Of a DNA stretch of 64,000 bases, positions 1-9,334 are shown one piece after another. The stretch is from Sepioteuthis lessoniana (Eukaryota > Mollusca > Cephalopoda > Myopsida > Loliginidae). The stretch is taken from contig OY757939.1 in NCBI GenBank assembly GCA_963585895.1, positions 55,073,052 through 55,137,051 of the forward strand, given 5' to 3'. Below the pieces are notes generated by a model. The model worked only from the letters and a program-made list of their open reading frames with translations. It did no database searches and was not told the origin of the DNA. Each line of letters begins with the position of its first letter. The stretch's first letter is position 1. Both the position numbers and the translations under genes were made by a program.

Positions 1-54
1 ACCTCAGTAGAATAGCTATTGAAAAGGGAGTTTTTGGGTCACCCTCGACTAAGT
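1..54 (+). repeat. SINE-C, 3' fragment
   Basis: Matches the last 55 bp of the SINE-C copies at 7636 and 14395 (block reading GAAAAGGGAG then GGGTCACC then CTCGACTAAG). The rest of the element lies outside the window. Positions 55-217 hold no recognisable feature. Confidence 0.6.
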
Positions 55-217
55 TCATATTGTAGGTTGAAAAGTTATATAAAACCAAAGTAGAATTTTA
101 TCGGACAATCGTCTTCTATCTTATAGAAGACAAATAAAACTTAGTCATGGCACAAAAGTAAGAAGGTGAGATCATAACTCTTTATAAATTACACACACAC
201 TAATATATATATATATA

Positions 218-341
218 GTATTATTCGGTCCAGTTAAACCAGAGTTGGGAGTAATTCCTTCAGGACAAGAAAATCATTCAGGAGCTGAACATTTAAATTT
301 TCCTGGTAAAGAGCTCAATGTAATTGATTTTACAGAGCAAT
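218..341 (+). repeat. E-repeat core, copy 1
   Basis: About 124 bp found also at 16882 and 58506, each copy lying beside (TA)n. It begins GTATTATTCGGTCCAGTTAA and ends at CAGAGCAATA. The + strand is open over about 40 codons with FGPVKPEL and NFPGKELNV recognisable; the 58506 copy is open in the same frame and the 16882 copy is broken. Family not recognised. Confidence 0.6.
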
Positions 342-342
342 A

Positions 343-393
343 TTTCTTTAAAGAAAAAACCAAAGACCGGTCTTTGGTTTTTCTTTAAAGAAA
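343..393. repeat. Near-perfect 50-bp palindrome (fused TIRs of a small MITE)
   Basis: Two arms meet at ACCGGT (366-371) and read CTTTAAAGAAAAAACCAAAG on one strand and its complement on the other, with a one-base indel in the A run. The same terminal sequence bounds a 130-bp inverted-repeat element at 17007-17138, so this looks like the two ends joined with the centre lost. Confidence 0.6.
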
Positions 394-411
394 AAAAAAA
401 AAAAGAAAAAG

Positions 412-442
<31 letters not shown>
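412..442. repeat. (TA)n microsatellite
   Basis: Uninterrupted TA dinucleotides between the E repeat and SINE-A. Confidence 0.95.
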
Positions 443-448
<6 letters not shown>

Positions 449-737
449 TGGAGGTGCCCGTGGTGTAATGGTTATCGTCGTAGGAAATGGACACGGCAAC
501 ACAAGTTCAAATCCTCGACGAGACTGATTGCATTTCACATAGCACTAATACCCTTGGGAAAGGTATGAATCCAATTATTCTCCCCTCCAGCTATGGGTAA
601 ATAGTAGGGCAGACTCGGTTCTTCAGCCTTGGTGAGACAACTAGTCTAGGAGAAGGAAAACTCTGAATTCAGACCTGGTAAACTCTGCTTAAAAATTGAC
701 CTTGTGTCATATTCTGCCCGAGCGGAGGTGTTGGTAA

Positions 738-741
<4 letters not shown>
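449..741 (+). mobile_element. SINE-A, near full length
   Basis: tRNA-derived SINE. An A-box-like TGGTGTAATGG is at about 470 and a B-box-like GTTCAAATCC at about 505, followed by a tRNA-unrelated body (TAATACCCTTGGGAAAGG, CTCCAGCTATGGGTAAATAG) and the end GGTTGGTAAATA. About ten further copies in the window share this layout, several with clean target-site duplications. It sits between two (TA)n tracts, so its own duplication cannot be read. Confidence 0.85.

Positions 742-776
<35 letters not shown>
742..776. repeat. (TA)n microsatellite
   Basis: TA repeat directly abutting the 3' end of SINE-A. Confidence 0.95.
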
Positions 777-780
<4 letters not shown>

Positions 781-784
781 TCGT

Positions 785-1012
785 TTTGGTTTGGTTTCTA
801 TGCTTAATGGTATACCAACCATTGAAGGTTATTTAATACCAAAGCCAACTTTTTAGATGAACAGTAGTGGTGCTATTTAACTCAAAGCTGAGTCAGACAT
901 TTCCCAAGGTCTGAAAGTGCACGCAGTAGAACAACTGGAGTTCAAACTTGCTTACTACAATGTCGCAATCCAGCACATTAGCCATGATGCCACTGCAACC
1001 CGAGTTCCTGGG
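785..1012 (-). mobile_element. SINE-B, diverged copy
   Basis: Reverse complement shows a tRNA-like head with B-box-like GAGTTCAAAC pattern, the CCTTGGGAAA block, and the 3' hairpin tail (785-850) with TTATTTAATACCAAAGCC. Diverged about 15-20% from the copy at 43232. Confidence 0.65.
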
Positions 1013-1020
1013 ACCACACT

Positions 1021-1158
1021 GTTTGCATTTCACGTTGGGTTAATGGTCTTAGCAAAGGCATAAATCCATATTTTTTCTGCCCCCCCCCCGACAACTATTG
1101 GAAAATTGTTTGGACTGACTGGTTACTTTATCTTTGTTTAGGCAACTGGTCAAGGAAA
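1021..1158 (+). repeat. SINE-A, internal fragment, degenerate
   Basis: Retains TTTGCATTTCACG, the GCAAAGGCATAAATCC block and GGCAACTGGTCAAGGA, with a C9 homopolymer at 1081. The head and the last third are missing. Confidence 0.5.
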
Positions 1159-1159
1159 G

Positions 1160-1400
1160 GTTTAGTTTGGTTTAGTTTTATGGCATATCAACCATTGTAG
1201 GTTATTTAATGCCAAATCCTATTTATACATATATATTAAATATATATGATTTGGTTTGGTTGGGTTTTATGGCATATTAACCATTGTAGGTTATTTAATG
1301 CCAAATCCTCTTTATACATATATATCAAATATATATTATTTGATTTGGTTTGGTTTTATGGCATATCAACCATTGTAGGTTATTTAATGCCAAAGCCAAC
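1160..1400 (-). repeat. Tandem hairpin tails (3 units)
   Basis: Three direct copies of the 3' hairpin tail shared by SINE-B and the composite retroposon (TTATGGCATATCAACC then GGTTATTTAATGCC), separated by AT palindromes such as CATATATATTAAATATATAT. Period about 90 bp, as in the larger array at 62818. Confidence 0.75.
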
Positions 1401-1805
1401 CTTTTAGAAGAACAGTGGTGGTACTATTTAACCCATATCTCCAGTGAGATAGCACTAATACCCTTGGGAAAAGTATGAATCCAATTATTCTCCCTCTAGC
1501 TATGGGTAAATAGTAGGGCAGATTCGGTTCTTCAGCCTTGGTGAGGCAACTAATCTAGAAGGAAACCTCTGAATTCAAACCTGGTAAACTCCGCTTAAAA
1601 ATTGACCTTATGTCATATCCTGCCCAAAGCAGAGAGGTTGGTAAATATACATATCTCCAGTGAGGGTGGGGTAGGAATAAGAGGGTTTATACCTTTCCCA
1701 GGGGCATTAGTCCAAAAGTGAATGTAATAGTGCAAGTAGAGTTTGAACTCATTTACTATGATGTTGCAGTTCAGTACATTAGCCACTTTACCACAGGGGT
1801 CCCCA
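1322..1805 (-). mobile_element. SINE-B split by a SINE-A insertion
   Basis: Tail and body lie at 1322-1448 and head and body at 1665-1805 (reverse complement of CCTGTGGTAAAGTGGCTAAT, B-box-like GAGTTCAAAC). The two halves are contiguous once the SINE-A at 1449-1649 and one target duplication are removed. Confidence 0.75.
1449..1649 (+). mobile_element. SINE-A, 5'-truncated, with 15-bp TSD
   Basis: Starts inside the element (ATAGCACTAATACCCTTGGG) and runs to GGTTGGTAAATA. The host sequence CATATCTCCAGTGAG is duplicated exactly at 1434-1448 and 1650-1664. A 5' truncation with a TSD is the signature of target-primed reverse transcription. Confidence 0.85.
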
Positions 1806-1810
1806 AGTTT

Positions 1811-1986
1811 TATAGGGTATTTTCTTTTAAATACCCTATCCGGTGGCAAAAGCTGCTTGGTAGCGCCAGGAGTGGCAGTACCGCCTTGAGCTACCGAAAC
1901 TGTGTTATCACCCTGGTTGGCGGCTGATGAGGCTAGGGTATCGCATGTGCTTTCACACGTTGTATGATGAAAAAAAAAAAAAAAAA
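1811..1986 (+). repeat. GC-rich fragment with a poly(A) end
   Basis: About 160 bp of clearly higher GC than its surroundings (CCGGTGGCAAAAGCTGCTTG, GGTTGGCGGCTGATGAGG) ending in A17 at 1970-1986. The GC jump and the A tail suggest a retroposed RNA fragment. Source not recognised; single copy in the window. Confidence 0.35.
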
Positions 1987-1991
1987 GTATG

Positions 1992-1992
<1 letters not shown>

Positions 1993-2024
<32 letters not shown>
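1993..2024. repeat. (TA)n microsatellite
   Basis: TA repeat following the poly(A) fragment. Confidence 0.9.
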
Positions 2025-2025
<1 letters not shown>

Positions 2026-2576
2026 TCTCATTGTACCCCTCTATCTGTATTATTCATGTAGGTGGAGGAAAAAACATAGATTACAATTATCTACTCCATA
2101 GTTTTCTCGAAAAGATACAAAGAAAAATAGAAGTTACTCTCTTGCTGATAAAATTATACGTTATATTGATTTAAGTGACATATGGAAGTACAATACCAGC
2201 AAACACAATTCTGAAAGATTGTTTCTGTTTTAAGATTCTTCTTGTATAACTTGTAAAATATTCATTCAGTATTTCTCATTAAAAACAGAATCTATCTTTT
2301 CTTAACCTCATTTTATATTGGCTCTTGTTATTTCTAGGAAACTTGTATGACAGCTAAATCAGCTTCAAAAATTTAACAAGAACACAGATTGGGATGAATC
2401 ACCAAATATGTTTTTAACTAATATCAATTATTGAGTTTGCTAAATATCTTTGCCATGTATTATTCAATACATTTGTCAGTAATAATAATATTAAGATTTT
2501 ATTGTAAAACTGTATTGATAAGTTCTAGTCAAATTATAAAAAAAGAGAGAAAAAAGACATTTTTATTTTGCGTTAT
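2025..2576. other. No recognisable feature
   Basis: AT-rich single-copy-looking sequence. Only short open frames without homology that I can recognise. Confidence 0.5.
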
Positions 2577-2633
2577 TTGCTAAATGACCCAGTTTGCCTC
2601 TATTAATAAGGGACAAACTGGGTCATTTAGCAA
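2577..2633. repeat. Perfect 20-bp inverted repeat (hairpin)
   Basis: Arms 2577-2596 (TTGCTAAATGACCCAGTTTG) and 2614-2633 are exact reverse complements with a 17-base loop. No homologous copy was noticed elsewhere in the window. From 2634 to 2854 nothing else is recognisable. Confidence 0.8.
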
Positions 2634-2854
2634 TTTTCAAAGGTTGGCTAAAAAGTTCATATGATGATATTATAACTACTGCTGGTGTGTTTTTGACTGA
2701 TGGTTCCAAACACAACAACAACTAGGGAATAAATGTGTGGACTGCAAGAGGGACAAAGTTGAACAATAAACATTTTGTCACATTCCATGAAAGTATCCAG
2801 TTCGGCTGATAATCTTTTCAGTCAACCCTCATATGAATTATAAACATAATGGTT

Positions 2855-3522
2855 TGGCTTGGTTTATTTGTTTGACAGAATTTCAACTCCTCATACAATA
2901 TTTAATGTCAAAATTTAATTCATTTCTGAATATTTGATTAGTCACAACTCTGTTTTCAAAGTTCATTGTATTTTTTTAAATTGCCCTTTGACTCTAATTA
3001 TTGTTTTGTATATAAACATGATATATAATACAAAAAATTTGTACACAGTAATATGGTTTCAAGTATTCCTAAGTATTGTCAATAATTTATACACAATTAC
3101 ATGGTTTAAAATAACTAATTATTCTTAGAAAAACTTCTAAATTGATTGCTTGATGGCATGTCAACCTGTCTTGGGCTATTTTATGCCAAGAGATTTGGGA
3201 ATTATGTTCATTATATGTTCATATTTTTTGTGTTGTTCTTTCATTTCATAAGATGTTTTTTATGCACACGGTTCTATTGCATATGAATAATTTCTAAATA
3301 GACCATAGATTGAACTCTATCAGGTACTACCACTCTCGGTCAAAGTGGAGCTGGGAGCAATGGCAATGAAGGCGTACTCCTCACTTCCCAAATCTCCAAA
3401 ATGGAAGTCTACCCATCCAATGCAGTTTAGTGTCATAGCCAGAAGATCCTGTTTTTTTTTTGTAGAGTGGGGATCTTACTCCTCTACAAGGGATACAATC
3501 AGTATATTCCAATGGGCTGAAT
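2855..3522 (-). mobile_element. Composite retroposon, old copy
   Basis: Head at the right (GTATATTCCAATGGGCTGA at 3505 reversed; TGGGAGCAATGGCAATGAAG at 3352). Hairpin tail remnant is at 3150-3192 and degenerate subrepeats (ATGGTTTCAAGTATTCCTA at 3053) lie further left. It is heavily diverged and its boundaries are approximate. Confidence 0.55.
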
Positions 3523-3559
3523 TATAGCTTCAAGGAACTGTTTTTAAGACAGATAATTT

Positions 3560-3832
3560 GCACATTGTTATACAATTTCAAGTAGTCTAATCTAATGCTA
3601 ATAATTTATGAAAAGTTCTATTTGACTCATGGATGTGATCCTAACTGGTATTACCAGTCCACTGGAGTGGACCTGGGAGTAATGGCAATGAAGAGGTACT
3701 CCTCACTTTCCAGAACTACTGAACCAGAGCCTCTCCAGTGCCATTCAGTGTCATACCCAGGTCACCCCCTTTTTGGGATAGAAGTCTTACCTTTAGTCAA
3801 AGGATGGAGTTGATGTATTCTAAGTTCTACCA
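3560..3832 (-). mobile_element. Composite retroposon, head fragment
   Basis: Carries the conserved head block (GGACCTGGGAGTAATGGCAA at 3670, CAGTGTCATACCCAGG) plus one subrepeat to its left. It lies directly next to the previous copy in the same orientation. Confidence 0.6.
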
Positions 3833-3863
3833 ACAAGGATGCCAAGTGTTTGCAATGTTATAT

Positions 3864-4128
3864 GGATGTTCTTGTGGTACAATGTTTATCATCATAGAAA
3901 ATAGACACAGTGACCTCATTTGAAATCCTGGATGAGGCTGTTTGCATTTCACTTAGTGCTAATATCCTTGGGAAAGGTATGAATCCAATTATTCTCTCTT
4001 TAGGTATTGATGAATAGTAGGGCTTTAACCTTGGTATGGCAACAGGTCTAGGAGAAGGAAAACTCTGAATTCAAACTTGTTAAACTCTGCTTGTGTTGGA
4101 TTCTACTTGGAAGGAGGGGTTGGCAAAT

Positions 4129-4129
<1 letters not shown>
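3864..4129 (+). mobile_element. SINE-A, degenerate
   Basis: Recognisable from TCTTGTGGTACAATG (A-box region) and TTGAAATCCTGG (B-box region) through CTTGGGAAAGGTATGAATCC to GGGGTTGGCAAATGG, with a short internal deletion near 4090. Followed by (TA)n. Confidence 0.75.
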
Positions 4130-4183
<54 letters not shown>

Positions 4184-4193
4184 TATATAAACC

Positions 4194-4224
<31 letters not shown>

Positions 4225-4226
4225 AT
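4130..4226. repeat. (TA)n then (GT)n compound microsatellite
   Basis: About 28 TA units, a short interruption, then 13 GT units. Confidence 0.95.
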
Positions 4227-4577
4227 AAGAAAGAAAACTGAATTCAAATCAATTGTTGACCTGGAAAGGGATGGGCACCACAAGGCTGCACGAGTATCAC
4301 CTACACAGCCAAAACCAGGTTACAGGACTGGTGAAGGAAAGTTTGTGATATCAAAATGCTACCTTAATGAAAGTTTGTTTCTTCCTTTCTCAGGATTTTT
4401 TTTTATTTGTATAGAAAAGCATAGCAGATGTTGTACCATTTTTTTGTTTTCTTTTTTGTTTTCGTTTCTCTTTTTTTTCTTTTTTTTTACTTGCATTTAA
4501 ATTCCCAATAAAACAAAATAGAAGACAAGAGTTGCTGCTGAGGGAGACTGAATTTCGTACTCCTAAAATTCTAAACA

Positions 4578-4756
4578 TGCCTGTGGTGTAATTGTTATTT
4601 TTTGGGGGGGAAAGGAGTACCTGAGTTCAAAACCTGGACAATGCTGTTTGCATTTCAAATAGCACTAATAACCATGAGAAAGGTATAAATCCAACTATTC
4701 TCTCTCCAGCTATGGGTAAATAATAAGGCAGACAGGGTTCTTTAACCTTGTTGTAA
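4578..4756 (+). repeat. SINE-A, 5' part
   Basis: Begins GCCTGTGGTGTAATTG and stops at about CTTTAACCTTGTTG; the 3' third is missing. A G8 run interrupts the anticodon-arm region. Positions 4227-4577 hold only a T-rich tract (4390-4490). Confidence 0.6.
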
Positions 4757-4896
4757 CCTAACAAAAAGTTACCGAATGAGAAATAACCAAAATGGAGGTT
4801 GGAAATGAAATGGAAGTCTTTATAACAGTAACAAAATGCAATACTTGCCAACAACATGAAGACGGTACCCACTGCTAGTGGTGACTACTTAACTTA

Positions 4897-5812
4897 CAAG
4901 GCTCATTAAATAAGTTTCCAGACTTTTTTCGTATGGGCACTTTTATTGATAGTACACATATGAAACTCTAGTCCCCTTCGAAGTAATCTCCTCTGGCTGC
5001 AATGCACTTGTTGTACCATTCCAACAACTTCTGGAAGGTCCCATGGAAGTCCTCTTGTGTGAGCATGTCAATGACCTTCATCACAGCCTCTTTCATCTCC
5101 TCAATTATCTCATAACAACAGCCTCTGAGCTTAGGGAATAACCAAATGTCACAGGGAGCAAGGTCTCGACTATAGGGAGGATGAGGAACTGTCTTGATGC
5201 CCATCTTGCTCAAATAGTCTGGGACAACGATGGAGTTGTGGATAGGTGCATTGTCCTGGTGGAAATGCCACTGACCTGATTTGAAGAGTGCTGGCCTCTT
5301 CCAACAGAATCTCTTCCTGAACTCCCTTAAAACCTCAACATAGTAACCCTAACTTGAACCTTAACTCTTTGGCCAATCAACTCTGGTGTATTGACTTCCT
5401 TACTCCTCTCACACCTCTAATCATCCCCCACAGACTCCCTGCCTTCCTTGAATCTCTTATGCCACTCAAAAACTCATGCTCAATTTATGCAAGATGGTAG
5501 AAAAGCAGTCTGAAGCATTCCATACATTTCTGTGGCATTTTTTCCAAGTTTAAAACAGAATTCTATTGCATATTGTTCTTCTAAAGTTTCCTCACATCCA
5601 GATTGCATTTTTGAAATCACCAGCTGTGACAATCAGGCTTTAGTAGGGTGTATTCCAATTGCTGCTGTAGCTGTTCATTTAAACCTGAAATCATAAAAAT
5701 TAGTCAGTCATCTCATAAGATGTATAGCAATAACATACTGAAGTTTCAAGAGTCTATGACAATTCTAAATGCCTGTACAAAAAAAGTCTGGAAACATATT
5801 GAATGCCCCACA
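4897..5812 (-). mobile_element. Mariner M1 (DD34D type), internally deleted
   Basis: Terminal inverted repeats carry AAGTTTCCAGACTTTTTTCG (left) and its counterpart at 5778-5800, each flanked by TA. The reverse strand encodes the C-terminal transposase region: HQDNAP near 5250, then PHPPYSRDLAPCD, ending GDYFEGD at 4970. An N-terminal remnant (EWHKRFKEGRE-like) is at 5440-5480. The middle of the gene is missing, with the same junction as copies M2 and M4, so it is a non-autonomous derivative. Confidence 0.85.
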
Positions 5813-5899
5813 TAAATCACCCCCTCACCACCATAATAGTGTCCAACGTATTTATGAGGAATGGGACATACCAGTTACTGTTCAGTGGTAGCGTATATA

Positions 5900-6012
5900 A
5901 CAGTGTGGCAACTGGTCTAAATGATGGAAGATTTTAAATTCAAATCTGTTAAATGCCACTAAAGAATTGACTTTGTGTCACATCCTGCACATGCAGAGGG
6001 TTTGGTAAATAA
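5900..6012 (+). repeat. SINE-A, 3' fragment
   Basis: GGCAACTGGTCTAAATGATG, then the tail block TGTGTCACATCCTGC and GGTTTGGTAAATA. Confidence 0.6.
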
Positions 6013-6109
6013 ATACTCATAAAATTCTCATTATGTTGCATTGTAATCCCAACCAAACATATCGATTCAATTATCTATCTATTTCTTATATCTGTTGTCT
6101 TGGTTCTGA

Positions 6110-6390
6110 CACGAAAACTACATCTAGTGATGAGGCTTCAATTCTGGAGCTCTGGTGAATGATGGGATACCCATTCATTGCCATTACTCCCCGGTCTACT
6201 ATAGCCTGTAATGTTAATACCTGTCAGGGTCCTATCTATGAGTTAGATAGATTTATGTGAAGATTTTTAGTATTGAAAAGGAATATCTGAAACCATATAA
6301 CAATGTGTAAACAAATGATTATCATTTGATAAAATTATTCAGGTTAGATAGGAATACTTGAAACCATTTAATTAGCTGATGAGTTAGAAA
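6110..6390 (+). mobile_element. Composite retroposon, head-truncated and diverged
   Basis: Contains the ATCTAGTGATGAGGCTTCAA, CATTGCCATTACTCC and GGTCCTATCTATGAGT blocks, followed by subrepeats with AATACTTGAAACCATTTAAT. Confidence 0.55.
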
Positions 6391-6439
6391 TTTTATTTTA
6401 AGGGAGATAAATGCTGTTTTAAAAATATCATTATCATCA

Positions 6440-7375
6440 AATCGTACTGACAGCACAGAGGTCCGTGACTCTCTCTCTCACCATCCATCCCTATCATCTA
6501 TTGCTCCTGAGAGGTCTCCTAGGCTACATCTAGTGTCCACACAGAGTTAATGTAAGTCAGCCATCACTGACATGTCCATGTGCAGGAGTCCATAAGAAAA
6601 CATGACCCATGTCTTCATCCTTGCTTTTTCCTGCAGTGCCCAGCATGTCTTGTTCATTTTACTTGAATGGTTTGTGAGATGGGCAGCAGGTAGCCGCACA
6701 GCTACTGTTTTGTGGGATTTTTTCAAGACAGTGTGCAGCATTCTTGTGCAGTTTCCAACAAGCTTTTTTTCAATGCATTTTGTTTGCATCCATGTTGTGC
6801 ATCTATATAGTAGTATGGATACAGCTGAAACTTGGAAGAAATCCCTTTATTTTATTGGATAGATAAGACTTCCATAAGATCAGTAATTTGTCAATAGCAT
6901 GACATACTTCTGTTAAGCATATGTTTACATCGCTTTCAGTGGATGAGATGTATGTGAACTGGTCTATTAATTTTAGAGGCTTGCTACTTAGAGTGGAGAT
7001 TGCTCTTTTTTGTTTAAAATGCATTCACTCTGTTTTATTTGCATTCACAAAGAGACTAATGCCTCCTGATTCTTGTTCTTGGCTATGTTGTAAGGGTTTC
7101 TGCTTCAGCTGGTGTATTCATGAGAAGTACTAGATCATCTATGTAGTCTGCACCTATCATAGTTTCTGCAGGATAGAAACTGAAATTGGAACCACAACCA
7201 CAGTGTTTGACCTGTCAGACAACTTGCATGGTTAAGCACATTCTTAAAAAAGCAGAGCTTTCGCTGTCATCAGAAAGCCATTTTTCAAAGTGAATAGTTT
7301 AACCGATTTGTTCAAAAACGTCAAAATAGATGACGTTCTGTCCTTCTTGCGAGAGACAGGGATGTACGAAAAAAT
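6440..7375 (-). mobile_element. RTE-like LINE relic (3' end of reverse transcriptase ORF)
   Basis: The longest RTE-like fragment in the window. On the reverse strand successive frames read the polymerase DD-box neighbourhood (about 7140), then a NANKTECMHF-like stretch (about 7020), LKLIDQFTY (6950), KSYLSNKIK (6850), KKAWWKLHKNA (6740) and the terminal WMVRERVTDL motif at 6470. Frameshifts and stops separate these pieces. It ends leftward near the genomic 3' terminus of the element. About 30% diverged from the copy at 34661. Confidence 0.75.
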
Positions 7376-7489
7376 ATAAAGAATTAAAACTGGTTAATAA
7401 TGTGCAAACAAATGAAACCCTGCTCATAGAAAATTTTACCTACTAAGTATTCGCTCAGAAATCTTTGGTTGAATGTATATACATAGAGA

Positions 7490-7555
7490 CAGAATTTGGC
7501 ATTAAATAACCTACAAAGGTTGATACGCCTTAAAACCCAAACAACTAAACAACCA
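7490..7555 (+). repeat. Orphan hairpin tail
   Basis: TTGGCATTAAATAACC, then GGTTGATACGCC and a CCCAAACAACTAAAC terminus, without an upstream SINE or composite body. Confidence 0.6.
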
Positions 7556-7635
7556 ACTTGCCTTTTTTAAAATAAAACCATTTTATTTTATTAGATCTAT
7601 GGAAGTTCAAAGCATTTAATTTTGGCAGAGTGCAT

Positions 7636-7893
7636 TTGCTTATTGAGTAGAGTGTTCGCAAATGGTCCGGGAGACCTGGGTTCAATCCCAGGTCATGTCA
7701 TACCAAAAACTTTAAAAATGGTACTTGATACCTCCTTGCCTAACACTCAGCGATATAAGGTACGTATCAAGGGTAAAGTGGAGCAATCCAGGGAATAGAG
7801 TAGTGCCCTCCCCTGCACCTAGGTGTAGTAGCTATTGAAAAGGGAGCCTTCAGGTCACCCTTGACTACAGTCGCCAACTTTACTTACTTTAAT
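7636..7893 (+). mobile_element. SINE-C
   Basis: tRNA-like head with B box GGTTCAATCCC (about 7680), then AAGGTACGTATCAAGGGTAA, a CCCTCCCC block and the end CGCCAACTTTACTTAC. The A-box region has lost its first bases relative to the copy at 40970 (TGGCCTAGTGGGTAGAG). Confidence 0.8.
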
Positions 7894-8165
7894 TAGTAAA
7901 TAACTATATAAAATATACTTGTAAGAAGTTTTAGTCTACAACACTTAATGAAAGCAACACTAAATTTCTATTCTTAAATATCCATTTGGCTTCGTCATCA
8001 TATTTCTGAACAGTTAGAACCTGTTAACTTGATTAATTGTGGCACGTGTTGGGTGGTTAAATAGAAGTATTTAATTATTTACTATACTTGAAAGCATTTA
8101 ATTGTTTGTAGAAAAATAATTAATATTAAATTGAGTTATGAGTGTTAGATAGCAATACTTGAAAT
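7885..8165. repeat. 280-bp block duplicated at 59608
   Basis: From TTACTTTAATTAGTAAATAA to GTTAGATAGCAATACTTGAA it matches 59608-59890 at roughly 98% (about five substitutions seen). The SINE-C copies just upstream of each differ by much more. Confidence 0.8.
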
Positions 8166-8405
8166 CGCCAACTTTACTTACTTATAAGCAAATATGGTGC
8201 TAATGTATCTCCTGCGAGACTTCAGTGATTGTCAAGAACTTATTATCTGTATCAAGTAAGCAAACCAATGTTTCCATGGTTTTGTAAAGCAGCATTAACA
8301 GTTTCTTTTCATATTTCATCTATGTATGGAATCAAATACCTTAGAGAGATCTACAAACTGTAGTGTTGCCTTGAAATTCTTTGCTTGTACTTTTTTGATG
8401 ATTCA
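8165..8405 (-). mobile_element. RTE-like reverse transcriptase fragment
   Basis: The reverse strand encodes LQFVDLSKVFDSIHR-like residues (about 8320-8370), ETVNAAL-like residues and AGDTLAPYL (about 8200). This corresponds to the conserved palm-region segment (F-S-K-A-F-D, then Q-G-D-T-L-A-P-Y-L) of RTE-like elements, upstream of the region preserved at 6440. Frames are broken. Confidence 0.6.
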
Positions 8406-8596
8406 ACAGATTGTCAGAATCTGTGAGGTTATGGAGCAATTTCTTTGAAAGCCATTCAAGAAAATTCTTAAGAGAAATCAGAACAGCATTTGAAGAAATC
8501 GATCCACAACCTCAACCTTTAAAAATATATAAAACCTCATATAGAATATTGTACTCAGGCCTGAGCACTGCAATCAAGACATGGAAATTAGATTTT

Positions 8597-9037
8597 TAGT
8601 TTTAGTTTGGTTTGATTTAATGACATATCAACCATTATAAGTTATTTAATACCAAATCCTGTTTATACATACATATCAAATATATATATGATTTGCAAAC
8701 ACATTTTGTAGATTGTATTCTTTTTTGCACTCAGTTAAATGGATTCAAGTATTGAAATATAACAGTCACAATTTAACATTAGTCATTTGTTTGCACACAG
8801 TTTGTTCTATTTGACACATTGATAGGACCCTATCGGGTGCTACCACTCCGGGTCAGAGTGAGACTTGGGAGCAATGACAATGAAGGAACACTCCACATTC
8901 CCCAAATCTCCAAGACTGGAATCTCCCCATGAAATGATTTGATGTCATATATCCTGCATACTCATTGTGGGAGGGAGTCTTACCCCTCTGTAGTGATGCA
9001 GTCTGTGTATTCGACAGCCCCAGACAACTGGGCAGAT
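8597..9037 (-). mobile_element. Composite retroposon nested in LINE X
   Basis: Hairpin tail at 8600-8660, subrepeats to 8815, head 8820-9037 ending CCCCAGACAACTGGGCA. The flanks show a degraded target duplication (TGGAAATTAGA on the left, TGAAAATTAAAG on the right), and the LINE reading continues across it. Confidence 0.75.
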
Positions 9038-9334
9038 GAAAATTAAAGTGTAATATTGAGACTGGAGGGTATAAAAAGAAAAATGGCAAAAATAATAGGA
9101 AAAGTAAAAGATTACAGTCATAGGGACAGATTAGAAAAATTAGAGCTATCTACTTTTCTCGAAAAAAGAAGGGAAGGTAATCTAACTAAAACTTTCCAAA
9201 TAAACAATGAAATTTGTGATTATTTTAGACAATTTTTCAATATTCATCCTTGAAACAGGAAATTTACTGTTAATACAGATTTCAAAAACTATGTCTACAA
9301 ATGAATTGCATTTTCTTTTCCAAATAGAGAAATA

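Noticed and set aside
4080..4500. Frames with poly-YI or poly-CV repeats (also at 1989, 44676, 48098, 58430, 61772)
   Set aside because: They are translations of (TA)n and (TG)n microsatellites.
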